From: Micromonospora sp. CB01531 | GTDB lineage: Bacteria > Actinomycetota > Actinomycetes > Mycobacteriales > Micromonosporaceae | Assembly: GCF_001905095.1 (NCBI RefSeq) | Contig: NZ_LWLS01000127.1 | Location: forward strand, 62,001-126,000 | DNA: 64,000 nucleotides | Direction of reading: 5' to 3' | Part shown: one piece after another, positions 7,192-13,613 of the stretch | Layout: each line of letters opens with the position of its first letter | Position numbering within the stretch: position 1 is the stretch's first letter | Program-made: the position numbers and the translations under genes | Notes under the pieces: generated by a model | Database searches by the model: none | What the model was told of the DNA's origin: nothing | The model's input: only the letters and a program-made list of their open reading frames with translations

Positions 7192-7479
7192 TCACAGGGT
7201 GCGACCGTCCAGGATCTCCAGGCTGGCGCCCAGGGTGGCGGCCCGGCTGCGCAGGCCCTCGGCCACCTCGTCGAACGCGGCACCGTCCAGGATCACGGCC
7301 CGCCGGCTCTGCCCGTGCACCACGGTGACCAGCACAGCGGTGCTCACGTCCAGGACCCGGCCGGTCCGCTGGCAGAACATCTCCCGGCTCACGGCGTGCC
7401 GCAGGTACTCACGGTTCAGGGCGGCGTCCCGCTCGGCGTCAGTCTCGGCGAGCATGGCGGCGAGGGTGTTGTGCAGCAT
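7192..7479 (-). CDS. Hypothetical protein, 95 residues
   Basis: Starts at ATG 7479 behind GGGAGA. N-terminal helix (LAAMLAETDAERDAALNREY) followed by a beta region (STAVLVTVVHGQSRRAVILDG). No known family. tRNA-like element B lies 36 bases upstream of its start and the composite repeat follows its stop. Confidence 0.66.
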   Translation of the reverse strand: MLHNTLAAMLAETDAERDAALNREYLRHAVSREMFCQRTGRVLDVSTAVLVTVVHGQSRRAVILDGAAFDEVAEGLRSRAATLGASLEILDGRTL

Positions 7480-7514
7480 GGCTGGTCTCCCGTCAGGGTG
7501 GGTGGTCTCTTGCG

Positions 7515-7561
7515 TGCCTGCACCGGGTCGCGAACCCCCGCCGGCTCTCCGGCGTGCAGGC
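7515..7561 (-). other. tRNA-like element B
   Basis: GCCTGCA (7561-7555) pairs with TGCAGGC (7522-7516), then A. Between them are a perfect six-base-pair hairpin (CGCCGG-AGAG-CCGGCG) and a T-arm-like GGGGG-TTCGCGA-CCCGG in which only the inner three pairs form. It begins 7 bases after the TGA at 7569. Confidence 0.55.
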
Positions 7562-7568
7562 TGGTGGA

Positions 7569-7778
7569 TCAGGGGCGGAGTCGGTCCCGCAGGTCGATCA
7601 CCACGCCCATCGGGTCACCGTCGCCCGTCACCGCGTGCTCATCGCAGTACTGGCCCTCGTAGTCAGTGCCGGGCCGGGTGGTGTACCGCGTCGCCTCCCG
7701 CGTGCAGATCGGTCGCTTCGGTGCTCCCGCCCGGTACTCAGCCCGGGTCATCTGCCCGTACGTGCACAGCGCCCTCAC
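7569..7778 (-). CDS. Hypothetical protein, 69 residues
   Basis: The GTG at 7778 overlaps the upstream stop (GTGA) and has GGGGGAGG nearby. The sequence has CTYGQMTRAEYR, CTREAT and CDEHA, so a Cys/His zinc site is possible. No family recognised. Confidence 0.62.
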   Translation of the reverse strand: MRALCTYGQMTRAEYRAGAPKRPICTREATRYTTRPGTDYEGQYCDEHAVTGDGDPMGVVIDLRDRLRP

Positions 7779-7963
7779 GCCCGTACCTCCCCCATCACGC
7801 GCCGGGTCAGGGTCACCCGGTTGCCCGTCGTGGGCAGGTACATCAGATCGCACAGCTCGCGCAGGGTGCGCGGCGGCAGCTTCCCGCAGATGTCCTCGGC
7901 GACGGTCGCGTCGGCGGCGTTCACCAGCGCGTCCATGGCCTCGTCGGCGGTCCAGGTGAGCAT
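7775..7963 (-). CDS. Small SAP-like protein
   Basis: 62 residues, ATG 7963 behind GCGAGAGGC. The C-terminal half (PPRTLRELCDLMYLPTTGNR, then VTLTRRVMGE) resembles a SAP-type helix-extended-loop-helix that can bind DNA. This resemblance is weak. Coupled to the gene at 7569 and located downstream of tRNA-like element C. Confidence 0.6.
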   Translation of the reverse strand: MLTWTADEAMDALVNAADATVAEDICGKLPPRTLRELCDLMYLPTTGNRVTLTRRVMGEVRA

Positions 7964-7997
7964 GTCGTGCCTCTCGCGTCGGGGGGATCTTGCGGAG

Positions 7998-8045
7998 TGC
8001 CTGCCGGGGGAATCGGACCCCCGCGTGCCGCACCAGCGGGCAGGC
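7998..8045 (-). other. tRNA-like element C
   Basis: The cleanest copy. GCCTGCC (8045-8039) pairs with GGCAGGC (8005-7999), then A. Linker of 16 bases with a small GTG-CGG-CAC hairpin, then T-arm-like GGGGG-TCCGATT-CCCCC with five perfect pairs. It begins six bases after the TGA of the gene at 8052. Confidence 0.65.
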
Positions 8046-8051
8046 GATCAG

Positions 8052-8261
8052 TCAGCGGGTGGCGAGTTCAGCGGTGAGCGCGTCCATGGCCGTGCGGTGC
8101 GACCCGGGGATGCTGGCCAGCCACGCCATGGCCTGCCGGATCTCGTCATCGGACAGGTCGGCCGTCGCCTGCTGGATCTCGCGGCGGCGAGCGATGCGCG
8201 CCTGACGGCGCCCCTCCAGGTACTCGGAGTCGAACCGGTCGCGGATGTCGTACACGTCCAT
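8052..8261 (-). CDS. Small basic helical protein
   Basis: 69 residues, ATG 8261 behind GAGAGGCAC. Begins MDVYDIRDRFDSEYLEGRRQ and is almost all helix, with a basic patch (ARIARRREIQQ). It lies between tRNA-like elements D (upstream) and C (downstream). Function unknown. Confidence 0.62.
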   Translation of the reverse strand: MDVYDIRDRFDSEYLEGRRQARIARRREIQQATADLSDDEIRQAMAWLASIPGSHRTAMDALTAELATR

Positions 8262-8308
8262 GTCAGTGCCTCTCGTGTGCCTTGGAGCGTCTGGCGACGC
8301 CCCGTGAG

Positions 8309-8357
8309 TGCCTGCCGGGAGAATCGAACCCCCGCGCCACCCCGCCAGGGGGCAGGC
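8309..8357 (-). other. tRNA-like element D
   Basis: GCCTGCC (8357-8351) pairs with GGCAGGC (8316-8310), then A. Linker of 17 bases, then GGGGG-TTCGATT-CTCCC, whose loop matches the tRNA T-loop consensus exactly. The first bases overlap a stoperator-like site. Confidence 0.65.
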
Positions 8358-8371
8358 TCCAAGTGTCACGT
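8356..8371 (-). promoter_or_regulatory. Stoperator-like site
   Basis: Minus-strand copy ACGTGACACTTGGAGC directly upstream of tRNA-like element D. Confidence 0.68.
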
Positions 8372-8375
8372 GTGG

Positions 8376-8987
8376 TCAGTCAGCGCGACCGTTGCGGGCC
8401 ACGATCCACGTGGTGGCCTGCATGGTGGTGGGGTCTACGCCGGCACGCTGCGCGGCCAGGCGGTAGGCGTGCTCCACCGCGTCATAGACGTTCACCCACC
8501 CCAGCACAGTCTCGGGATCATCGAACCGGTCACCGAACGCGACCCGTGCCGCCCACACGTCAACCGTCACCTGGTCACGGTCGCCGAGGATGTTGCGGGC
8601 GAACCGGCGAGTCTTCGGAGCGTCAGGCCCGAAAGTCTCGAGAGGGGTCGGCGACACCAGCGCACGCCGCGCCCGCTTGATGTTGTCCCCGATGCACCCC
8701 GCCGCGTCTCCCCCGTGCAGGAGAGAGATCGCCCCGGCCACGTTCCGCGACCAGGAGGTACGCGGGGACAGGTGGGAGATGACGGCCGCGACGGTCTCCC
8801 GGCTGTAGCCGGTGGCCTCCGCCTGCTCGGTGCAGATACGCCCGGCATCGGCGTACCACTCCGCACCCCGGGCCACGTCCACCGGAGTGGCCATGTCCCA
8901 GACCCGCACGATGCGGTCGGTGCACGCCCGAGTGTTGGTGCCGATCTGCACCAGGCGAGCGTTGCCCGTGAGTGCCCTGCGTCCCAT
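8376..8987 (-). CDS. Conserved phage protein, first gene of leftward block
   Basis: 203 residues starting at ATG 8987, with GGAGC upstream inside the site at 8989-9004. Segments AAVISHLSPRTSWSRNVAGA, RRFARNILGDRD and a C-terminal TTMQATTWIVARNG resemble a protein often seen in actinophages without assigned function. The helical layout with a central SPRTSWSRN recalls DNA-glycosylase-type helix-hairpin-helix folds, but I see no catalytic signature. As the first gene after three promoters it is likely among the earliest leftward products. Confidence 0.7.
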   Translation of the reverse strand: MGRRALTGNARLVQIGTNTRACTDRIVRVWDMATPVDVARGAEWYADAGRICTEQAEATGYSRETVAAVISHLSPRTSWSRNVAGAISLLHGGDAAGCIGDNIKRARRALVSPTPLETFGPDAPKTRRFARNILGDRDQVTVDVWAARVAFGDRFDDPETVLGWVNVYDAVEHAYRLAAQRAGVDPTTMQATTWIVARNGRAD

Positions 8988-8988
8988 C

Positions 8989-9004
8989 GCTCCTACTTTC
9001 ACGT
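8989..9004 (-). promoter_or_regulatory. Stoperator-like site
   Basis: Minus-strand copy ACGTGAAAGTAGGAGC; its GGAGC end doubles as the ribosome site of the gene at 8376-8987. Confidence 0.7.
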
Positions 9005-9036
9005 CCGGGCCACCCGATTGGGCGGCGCTGCGGTCA

Positions 9037-9065
9037 ACCTTACCAGCTCCTGTTGCTTGGAGCAA
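9037..9065 (-). promoter_or_regulatory. Leftward promoter 3 (proximal)
   Basis: -35 TTGCTC (9065-9060), 17-bp spacer, -10 TAAGGT (9042-9037). The -35 overlaps a plus-strand motif copy TCCTGTTGCTTGGAGC (9048-9063). Confidence 0.55.
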
Positions 9066-9125
9066 CTCGGCGACTTTGGCTGCGGCCGGTCGCCGTGACC
9101 GCCGTTCTAACCTCGCCTGGCCCTC

Positions 9126-9154
9126 ACTCTACCGGGCGGCGCCCGGTCCTGCAA
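9126..9154 (-). promoter_or_regulatory. Leftward promoter 2
   Basis: -35 TTGCAG (9154-9149), 17-bp spacer, -10 TAGAGT (9131-9126). The -35 overlaps a plus-strand motif copy TCCTGCAAGTTGGAGC (9147-9162). Confidence 0.6.
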
Positions 9155-9203
9155 GTTGGAGCCATTCCCGCCGCTCCGGCTGCCCGGTGCGGCGTTGGGA
9201 CCA

Positions 9204-9232
9204 ATCTTGCCTGTCGCCGCTCCAAGTGTCAA
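9204..9232 (-). promoter_or_regulatory. Leftward promoter 1 (distal)
   Basis: -35 TTGACA (9232-9227), 17-bp spacer, -10 CAAGAT (9209-9204). The -35 lies inside a motif copy (9219-9234), so a repressor bound there would block polymerase. Confidence 0.65.
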
Positions 9233-9234
9233 AT
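9219..9234 (-). promoter_or_regulatory. Operator-like motif copy at promoter 1
   Basis: Minus-strand ATTTGACACTTGGAGC; shares TGACACTTGGAGC with the site at 8356-8371. Confidence 0.65.
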
Positions 9235-9239
9235 CAGCA

Positions 9240-9490
9240 GGCTGCGAGCCGGGTCACAGACTCGAGGGATCGGGGGTACTGCTTTCCTATACGCGATAGG
9301 GTCACTCTCCGCTGTCACGCCGTGACGCTGGGCGCCCAGTGCGCCGGCGGTCGGGCAGCATGACGGTCCGGTTACGCGCAGTGACAAGTGCGCCGGCGGT
9401 CAGCCTGTCGCTACGTGGCGTGACGGACGGGGCGCCGCAGGTGATCGTTGCGCAGAGTGGTCGGCGTGTGGCCGACGGTGACTGGCCGGC
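9240..9490. other. Non-coding stretch upstream of the leftward promoters
   Basis: No gene is supported here. Frames that stay open on either strand lack ribosome sites and have arginine/serine-rich composition. It is the left part of the 1.2-kb gap (8988-10220) between the leftward and structural genes. Confidence 0.6.
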
Positions 9491-9608
9491 GTGGACAGTC
9501 CAGGGTGGACGGCCGACGGTCCCGTGTGGACTGTCGCGAGTGGACGAGCCGACGGTCGACTGTGGACGGGCGCGACGGCGTCGCTTGTGGACGGTCCCGC
9601 GTGTCCAC
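9491..9608 (+). repeat. Direct-repeat array of GTGGAC
   Basis: GTGGAC occurs at 9491, 9505, 9526, 9540, 9562 and 9587 in the same direction (steps 14, 21, 14, 22, 25), followed by the inverted form GTCCAC at 9603. The same hexamer forms the arms of the palindromic operators at 36228 and 36292. Likely a multi-site binding region for that regulator or for a replication protein. Confidence 0.6.
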
Positions 9609-9852
9609 TGTGGGGAGTGGGGATATGTCCCCTTTGGACACCGGCGCGGCACCGCCGTGTCTTAGCGGGCAAGATTGCGCCACGGTTCCAGGGTCGATCA
9701 GGGCGGGAGCGCCAGGGCCGGCCGACCGCATCGCCGCAGGTCAGGGCAGGGGTGGGCCAGGTCATCCTGTCCCCCATCGCCGCCCCATCCGGGCCATCTG
9801 CCGTCGCCACAGCGCCAGGATACTGCATCGCCGGGTAGGCGTCATGCCTGGT

Positions 9853-10133
9853 CATGGCCCCTTCGGGGCCCATGCTGGTTAACCGGCTCATCCTGGTGAT
9901 GGCCCCTTCGGGGCACATCCTCCTTGCCGGTGCATCCCCTCTGCCGCTGCCTGGCTATCTGTAAGTGTGAGCCCGGCCACAGTCATCCTGACAATCAGCG
10001 GTCTGCGACGGAATTAATACTGTAAGCAAGTTGACCGGTCAGCCGATGAGCTGCCAGCAGGTTGGGCCCCGAAGGGGCCACACACAGTTGACCTGTCTAC
10101 TGGTTGCGCCCCGGTAGGGGCGACCACCGGTCA
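9853..10133. repeat. Stem-loop and GTTGACC-repeat region, candidate cos or origin
   Basis: Four GC-rich stem-loops: GGCCCC-TTCG-GGGGCC type at 9856-9872 and 9901-9914, its inverse near 10064-10079, and GCGCCCC-GGTA-GGGGCG near 10107-10121. Between them are related GTTGACC/GGTTAACC elements near 9877, 10030, 10087 and, inverted, 10128, and an AT-rich GAATTAATAC at 10011-10020. It lies just before the HNH and terminase genes, where cos sites of many actinophages fall. No gene is supported from 9609 to 10220. Confidence 0.5.
9957..9972 (+). promoter_or_regulatory. Stoperator-like site
   Basis: Plus-strand copy ATCTGTAAGTGTGAGC, ahead of the rightward structural genes. Confidence 0.6.
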
Positions 10134-10220
10134 ACCAGCTTCCCCGTGATCTGGTCCCGGGTCCGCAGTCTTCGGGCAAACGCGGTCGGGACCTTCCTCG
10201 TAATGGAGGGGGGAGCCGGG

Positions 10221-10535
10221 ATGCCGAACTGGCAGAACAGCGACCGGCGAGACCGGCTCCCCCCGAACTGGGATGCGATCCGCAAGCGGGTGCTGAAGCG
10301 CGACGGGTACCGGTGCCGGGCGACGAACGTCTACGGCGAGCGGTGCGACGAGCGGGCGGTCGACGTCGACCACATCAAGCGGGACGACGACCACTCGGAA
10401 GACGCCTTGCAGTCGCTGTGCGAGTGGCACCACGACAAGAAGTCCGGCGCTGAGGGCGCTCGGGCGCGGGCCGCGATTCGACGGCGGCACGCTCAGAAGT
10501 TCCGCAGGACCGAGGGTCACCCCGGCCTGCTGTAG
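10221..10535 (+). CDS. HNH endonuclease
   Basis: 104 residues starting at ATG 10221 behind GGAGGGGGGAG. The HNH core is VLKRDGYRC, VDVDHIKRDDDHSEDALQSL and CEWHHDKK, with metal-binding DH and HH pairs. In cos-packaging siphoviruses a small HNH enzyme next to the terminase is needed for genome end cleavage, which fits its position ahead of the terminase genes. Confidence 0.88.
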   Translation: MPNWQNSDRRDRLPPNWDAIRKRVLKRDGYRCRATNVYGERCDERAVDVDHIKRDDDHSEDALQSLCEWHHDKKSGAEGARARAAIRRRHAQKFRRTEGHPGLL

Positions 10536-10646
10536 ACGGGCCGTCTACGGGTGCGCGCCATGACATGCGACCCGGCGGCCCAGCACTGCGCGCTCCGGGT
10601 ACCCCGTGGAGCGCGGGGAGGTGCGGGCTCTGTCCCCTCCCCTGCT

Positions 10647-10682
10647 GGCCCCTGCCTGGTCCCCCTCTCCCGGGCAGGGGCC
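10647..10682. terminator. Strong hairpin
   Basis: GGCCCCTGCC pairs perfectly with GGCAGGGGCC across a 16-base pyrimidine-rich loop, between the HNH gene and the next gene. It could be a terminator or an RNA stability element. Confidence 0.5.
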
Positions 10683-10715
10683 GCACGACTTCCGCCCCAG
10701 ACCGAGGAGGCCCGC

Positions 10716-10973
10716 GTGACCGACGAGCAGTACAAGGGCACCTGGGCCCGGATCTGGGGCTGGTGGGTGGTCCTGTTCGCTGTCTCCTTCGCTCTGCTGG
10801 AGGGCATCGCCCTGGCGAAGAAGCCCGAGGGCGACACGCTCAGCGAGAACACCCGCAAGTGGCTGGGCATCCGCGACGGCAAGTGGCGCACGCCTGGCGT
10901 GTTCGCCTTCATCGTCGCCCTGGTCGGCTTCGTGGCCTGGTTCGTTCCGCACATCGCCTGGCAGGTCTGGTGA
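10716..10973 (+). CDS. Small two-span membrane protein
   Basis: 85 residues, GTG start behind GAGGAGG. Hydrophobic segments at about residues 12-30 (IWGWWVVLFAVSFALLEGIA) and 62-80 (GVFAFIVALVGFVAWFVPHI) predict two membrane spans. No family identified; it lies between HNH and the terminase genes. Confidence 0.7.
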   Translation: MTDEQYKGTWARIWGWWVVLFAVSFALLEGIALAKKPEGDTLSENTRKWLGIRDGKWRTPGVFAFIVALVGFVAWFVPHIAWQVW

Positions 10974-11143
10974 GACTCGCGCTGCGGCTGAGCGCCGCGG
11001 GCTGGGGCCTGGAGGTTGACTTCGGCCGCACCGAGGAAGAGGAGCCCCAGGAGCACGTCGTGCTCTCCGGTGGTCCCATCGGCTTCGCTCTGCCTGAGCC
11101 GGAGATCGAGGAGTACGACGAGGAGGACGAGGAGTGCCCGTAG
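10970..11143 (+). CDS. Small acidic hypothetical protein
   Basis: 57 residues; the GTG overlaps the previous stop (GTGA). The N-terminus is basic (RLALRLSAAGWGLEV), the C-terminus very acidic (EPEIEEYDEEDEE). Similar short acidic proteins precede terminase genes in other actinophages; function unknown. Confidence 0.62.
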   Translation: MRLALRLSAAGWGLEVDFGRTEEEEPQEHVVLSGGPIGFALPEPEIEEYDEEDEECP

Positions 11144-11427
11144 AGCAGAGGACGGACCCGACGCTCGTCAGCGCCGGCGGCTTCGCCATGAAGGCCGTCT
11201 CGAACGGCGTGCTTCAGGCCACCATTCGGATCGACGGCGACCCGGCGATGGGCTTCCCCCCGGACGACGAGCTGACCGCGATCCTCCTCGAACTGTTCGC
11301 GGCGGTAGGCGCTGTCGGCTGGTCGGGCTCGGTCACCAAGAACTACTCCTCGTCGCACACGATCTTCGCCGACGCTGTCGCCCCTCCGGCGCCCGACGAG
11401 CCGCCGGCTGAGCCCGCACCTGAGTAA
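11134..11427 (+). CDS. Hypothetical protein, 97 residues
   Basis: GTG start overlapping the previous gene by ten bases. Helix/strand pattern (ATIRIDGDPAMGFPPDDELT, then VGAVGWSGSVTKNYSSSH) and a Pro/Glu-rich tail. No family recognised. Confidence 0.68.
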   Translation: MPVEQRTDPTLVSAGGFAMKAVSNGVLQATIRIDGDPAMGFPPDDELTAILLELFAAVGAVGWSGSVTKNYSSSHTIFADAVAPPAPDEPPAEPAPE

Positions 11428-11439
11428 GGAGGTGACCGC

Positions 11440-11868
11440 ATGCCTGGCCCCGTACCGAACCGCGAGGACGACCTCGCCCGCCCGCGCAGCCGCAAGGGCA
11501 AGGACCAGGTGGCGGTCACCAAGGGCGAGGCTCGCCCGGTCAGGGTTCCCAACGCGGACCCCGAGTGGCACCCCATCGCCCGCAAGCTGTGGGACGGCCT
11601 GAAGTCGTCCGGCCAAGCGGACTTCTACCAGAACTCCGACTGGGCCTTCGCCTACTCGCTGTGCGAAGACCTGTCGGTCTACAAGCAGTCGGGCAAGCGC
11701 AGCGGCCAGATGCTCCAGACGATCTACTCCGCGTTCGAGCGGCTGCTCGTCGCCGAGGGCGATCGTCGCCGCGTCCGGATCGAGCTGCACGAACCCGAGC
11801 AGGAAGTCGAGCTGGCCTCCGTGCACGCGATCCAGGACTACCAGCGCCAGCTCGGCGTAGCCCAGTAG
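11440..11868 (+). CDS. terS: Terminase small subunit
   Basis: 142 residues. The PGPVPNREDDLARPRS start and the WHPIARKLWDGLKSSGQADF segment match the small terminase family of actinophages, which recognises phage DNA for packaging. The C-terminal helix (ELASVHAIQDYQRQLG) would oligomerise. A strong ribosome site (AAGGAGG) precedes the ATG. It is followed at 11916 by the large subunit. Confidence 0.82.
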   Translation: MPGPVPNREDDLARPRSRKGKDQVAVTKGEARPVRVPNADPEWHPIARKLWDGLKSSGQADFYQNSDWAFAYSLCEDLSVYKQSGKRSGQMLQTIYSAFERLLVAEGDRRRVRIELHEPEQEVELASVHAIQDYQRQLGVAQ

Positions 11869-11915
11869 TCCGGCCTCCCCGGAACGGAGGGATGCCCTCC
11901 GAGGGGAGGTGAGCG

Positions 11916-13595
11916 ATGTCAGTGGCCGTAGCGCCGCCGCCGATGACGGAAGAGGAGATCCGACTCCTCCACCCGACCTACCTCGGCCCGACCTGGATGA
12001 CCCGTGAGGACGGCTCCTGGCATCTGCCGGAGCGGACCATCGGCTGGCAGATCGCAGGCTGGTGCGCCGAGTACCTCCTGGCCGAGGACGGCGGACCCTG
12101 GCGGTTCACGCCGGAGCAGCTCCGCTTCATCCTGTGGTGGTACGCCGTCGACGAGGACGGCCGGTTCATCCACCGCACTGGCGTCCTCCAGCGCATGAAG
12201 GGCTGGGGCAAGGACCCGCTCCTGGCCGTGATGTGCCTGGTCGAGCTGGTCGGCCCCTCCCGGTTCGACCGGTGGGCGACCGCAGACGACGTGAAGAAGG
12301 GTCGCGCCGCGAAGGCCGGCGACCCGGTTGGCAAGGCCCACCCGCAGGCGTGGGTCCAGGTCACCGCCGTCAACCAGTCGCAGACGACCAACACGATGGC
12401 GCTGATCCCGTCGTTGATGAGCGACCACTTCAAGCACACGTACAAGATCAAGGAAGGCGCGATCCTCATTCGCGCCAACGGTGGGCGCCAGCGACTTGAG
12501 GCGGTTACCAGCTCGTACCGGGCCCTCGAAGGTAAGCGCACGACATTCACCCTGCTGAATGAGACGCACCACTGGGTCAGTGGCAACAACGGCCACAAGA
12601 TGTACGAGACGATCGACGGTAACGCGACGAAGAAGGACTCGCGGTACCTGGCGATCACCAACGCCTACCTGCCCGGCGAGGACAGCGTGGCCGAGCGGAT
12701 GCGCCTGGCCTACGAGAAGATCGTCGAGGGCAAGGCCGCGGACGTTGGCTTCATGTACGACTCGCTTGAGGCGCACCCGAAGACCCCGCTCACCGCCGAG
12801 GCGCTGCGCATCGTCCTGCCCCTGATCCGGGGCGACGCGGTGTGGCTCAACGTCGAGACCATCATCAAGTCGATCCACAACACCACCCTCTCGGTGGCCC
12901 GGTCCCGCCGGATGTGGCTCAACCAGGTGGTCGCCGACGAGGACGCGCTGTACGGCCCCGAGCAGTGGAAGCCCCTCGAAGTCGAGGGTGCCCTGCTGAA
13001 GCCGGGCGACGAGATCGCCATTGGCTTCGACGGCGGCAAGACCGACGACGCGACCGCCCTGGTCGCCATCCGGGTCACCGACATGGTGGCCTTCAACCTC
13101 GGTGTCTGGGAAAAGCCGGACGGCCCACAAGGCGACGACTGGCAGGTCCCCCGACACGCGGTCGACTCGGCCGTGCACGACACCTTCCGGGTGTTCAACG
13201 TGCGCGGCTTCTACGCCGACGTGGCGCTGTGGGAGTCCTACATCACCGAGTGGGAGGAAGCCTACGGCGAGGGCCTGGGCGTGAAGGCCGGCGAGAAGTC
13301 GGTCATCGCCTGGGACATGCGCGGCTCGCAGCAGCGCAGCACCCGAGCCCACGAGCGGCTGATGGCCTCGATCTTCGACGGCAAGCTGCACCACGACGGC
13401 GACATAACGCTGCGCCGCCACGTGCTCAACGCACACCGTCGCGTGAACAACTACGGCGTGTCCTTCGGCAAGGCGTCCGAGGAACGAAAGATCGACGCCT
13501 ACGCCGCCCTGATGTTGGCGCACGAGGCGCTGCATGACCTCCGCACCCGTGGTCGCAAGGTCAAGCCCAAGACCAAGCGGGGCTACTTCCTGTAG
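11916..13595 (+). CDS. terL: Terminase large subunit
   Basis: ATPase and nuclease that cuts and packages phage DNA into the procapsid. 559 residues. The ATPase part has a GWGKDPLLA Walker-A-like loop and FTLLNETHHW Walker B. The C-terminal RNase H-like nuclease starts at IGFDGGKTDDATALVAI, with further acidic residues in YADVALWES and a final ERKIDAYAALMLAHEAL. ATG behind GGGGAGGTGAGC. Confidence 0.95.
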   Translation: MSVAVAPPPMTEEEIRLLHPTYLGPTWMTREDGSWHLPERTIGWQIAGWCAEYLLAEDGGPWRFTPEQLRFILWWYAVDEDGRFIHRTGVLQRMKGWGKDPLLAVMCLVELVGPSRFDRWATADDVKKGRAAKAGDPVGKAHPQAWVQVTAVNQSQTTNTMALIPSLMSDHFKHTYKIKEGAILIRANGGRQRLEAVTSSYRALEGKRTTFTLLNETHHWVSGNNGHKMYETIDGNATKKDSRYLAITNAYLPGEDSVAERMRLAYEKIVEGKAADVGFMYDSLEAHPKTPLTAEALRIVLPLIRGDAVWLNVETIIKSIHNTTLSVARSRRMWLNQVVADEDALYGPEQWKPLEVEGALLKPGDEIAIGFDGGKTDDATALVAIRVTDMVAFNLGVWEKPDGPQGDDWQVPRHAVDSAVHDTFRVFNVRGFYADVALWESYITEWEEAYGEGLGVKAGEKSVIAWDMRGSQQRSTRAHERLMASIFDGKLHHDGDITLRRHVLNAHRRVNNYGVSFGKASEERKIDAYAALMLAHEALHDLRTRGRKVKPKTKRGYFL

Positions 13596-13597
13596 GG

Positions 13598-13613
13598 ACG
13601 TGATACTTTGAGC
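13598..13613 (+). promoter_or_regulatory. Stoperator-like site
   Basis: Plus-strand copy ACGTGATACTTTGAGC; contains the TTG start codon of the portal gene. Confidence 0.75.

Noticed and set aside
6677..8357. Complete tRNA genes
   Set aside because: The T-arm and acceptor parts are tRNA-like but only 15-17 nt separate them, too short for D and anticodon arms; listed as tRNA-like elements instead.
9491..9608. CRISPR array
   Set aside because: The repeat unit is only six bases with 8-19-bp spacing and no spacers; no cas genes are present apart from a Cas4/RecB-like phage exonuclease.
9339..9918. Overlapping frames on both strands in the 9.0-10.2 kb gap
   Set aside because: They are Arg/Ser/Pro-rich, lack ribosome sites, run through the repeat array and stem-loops, and match no family.
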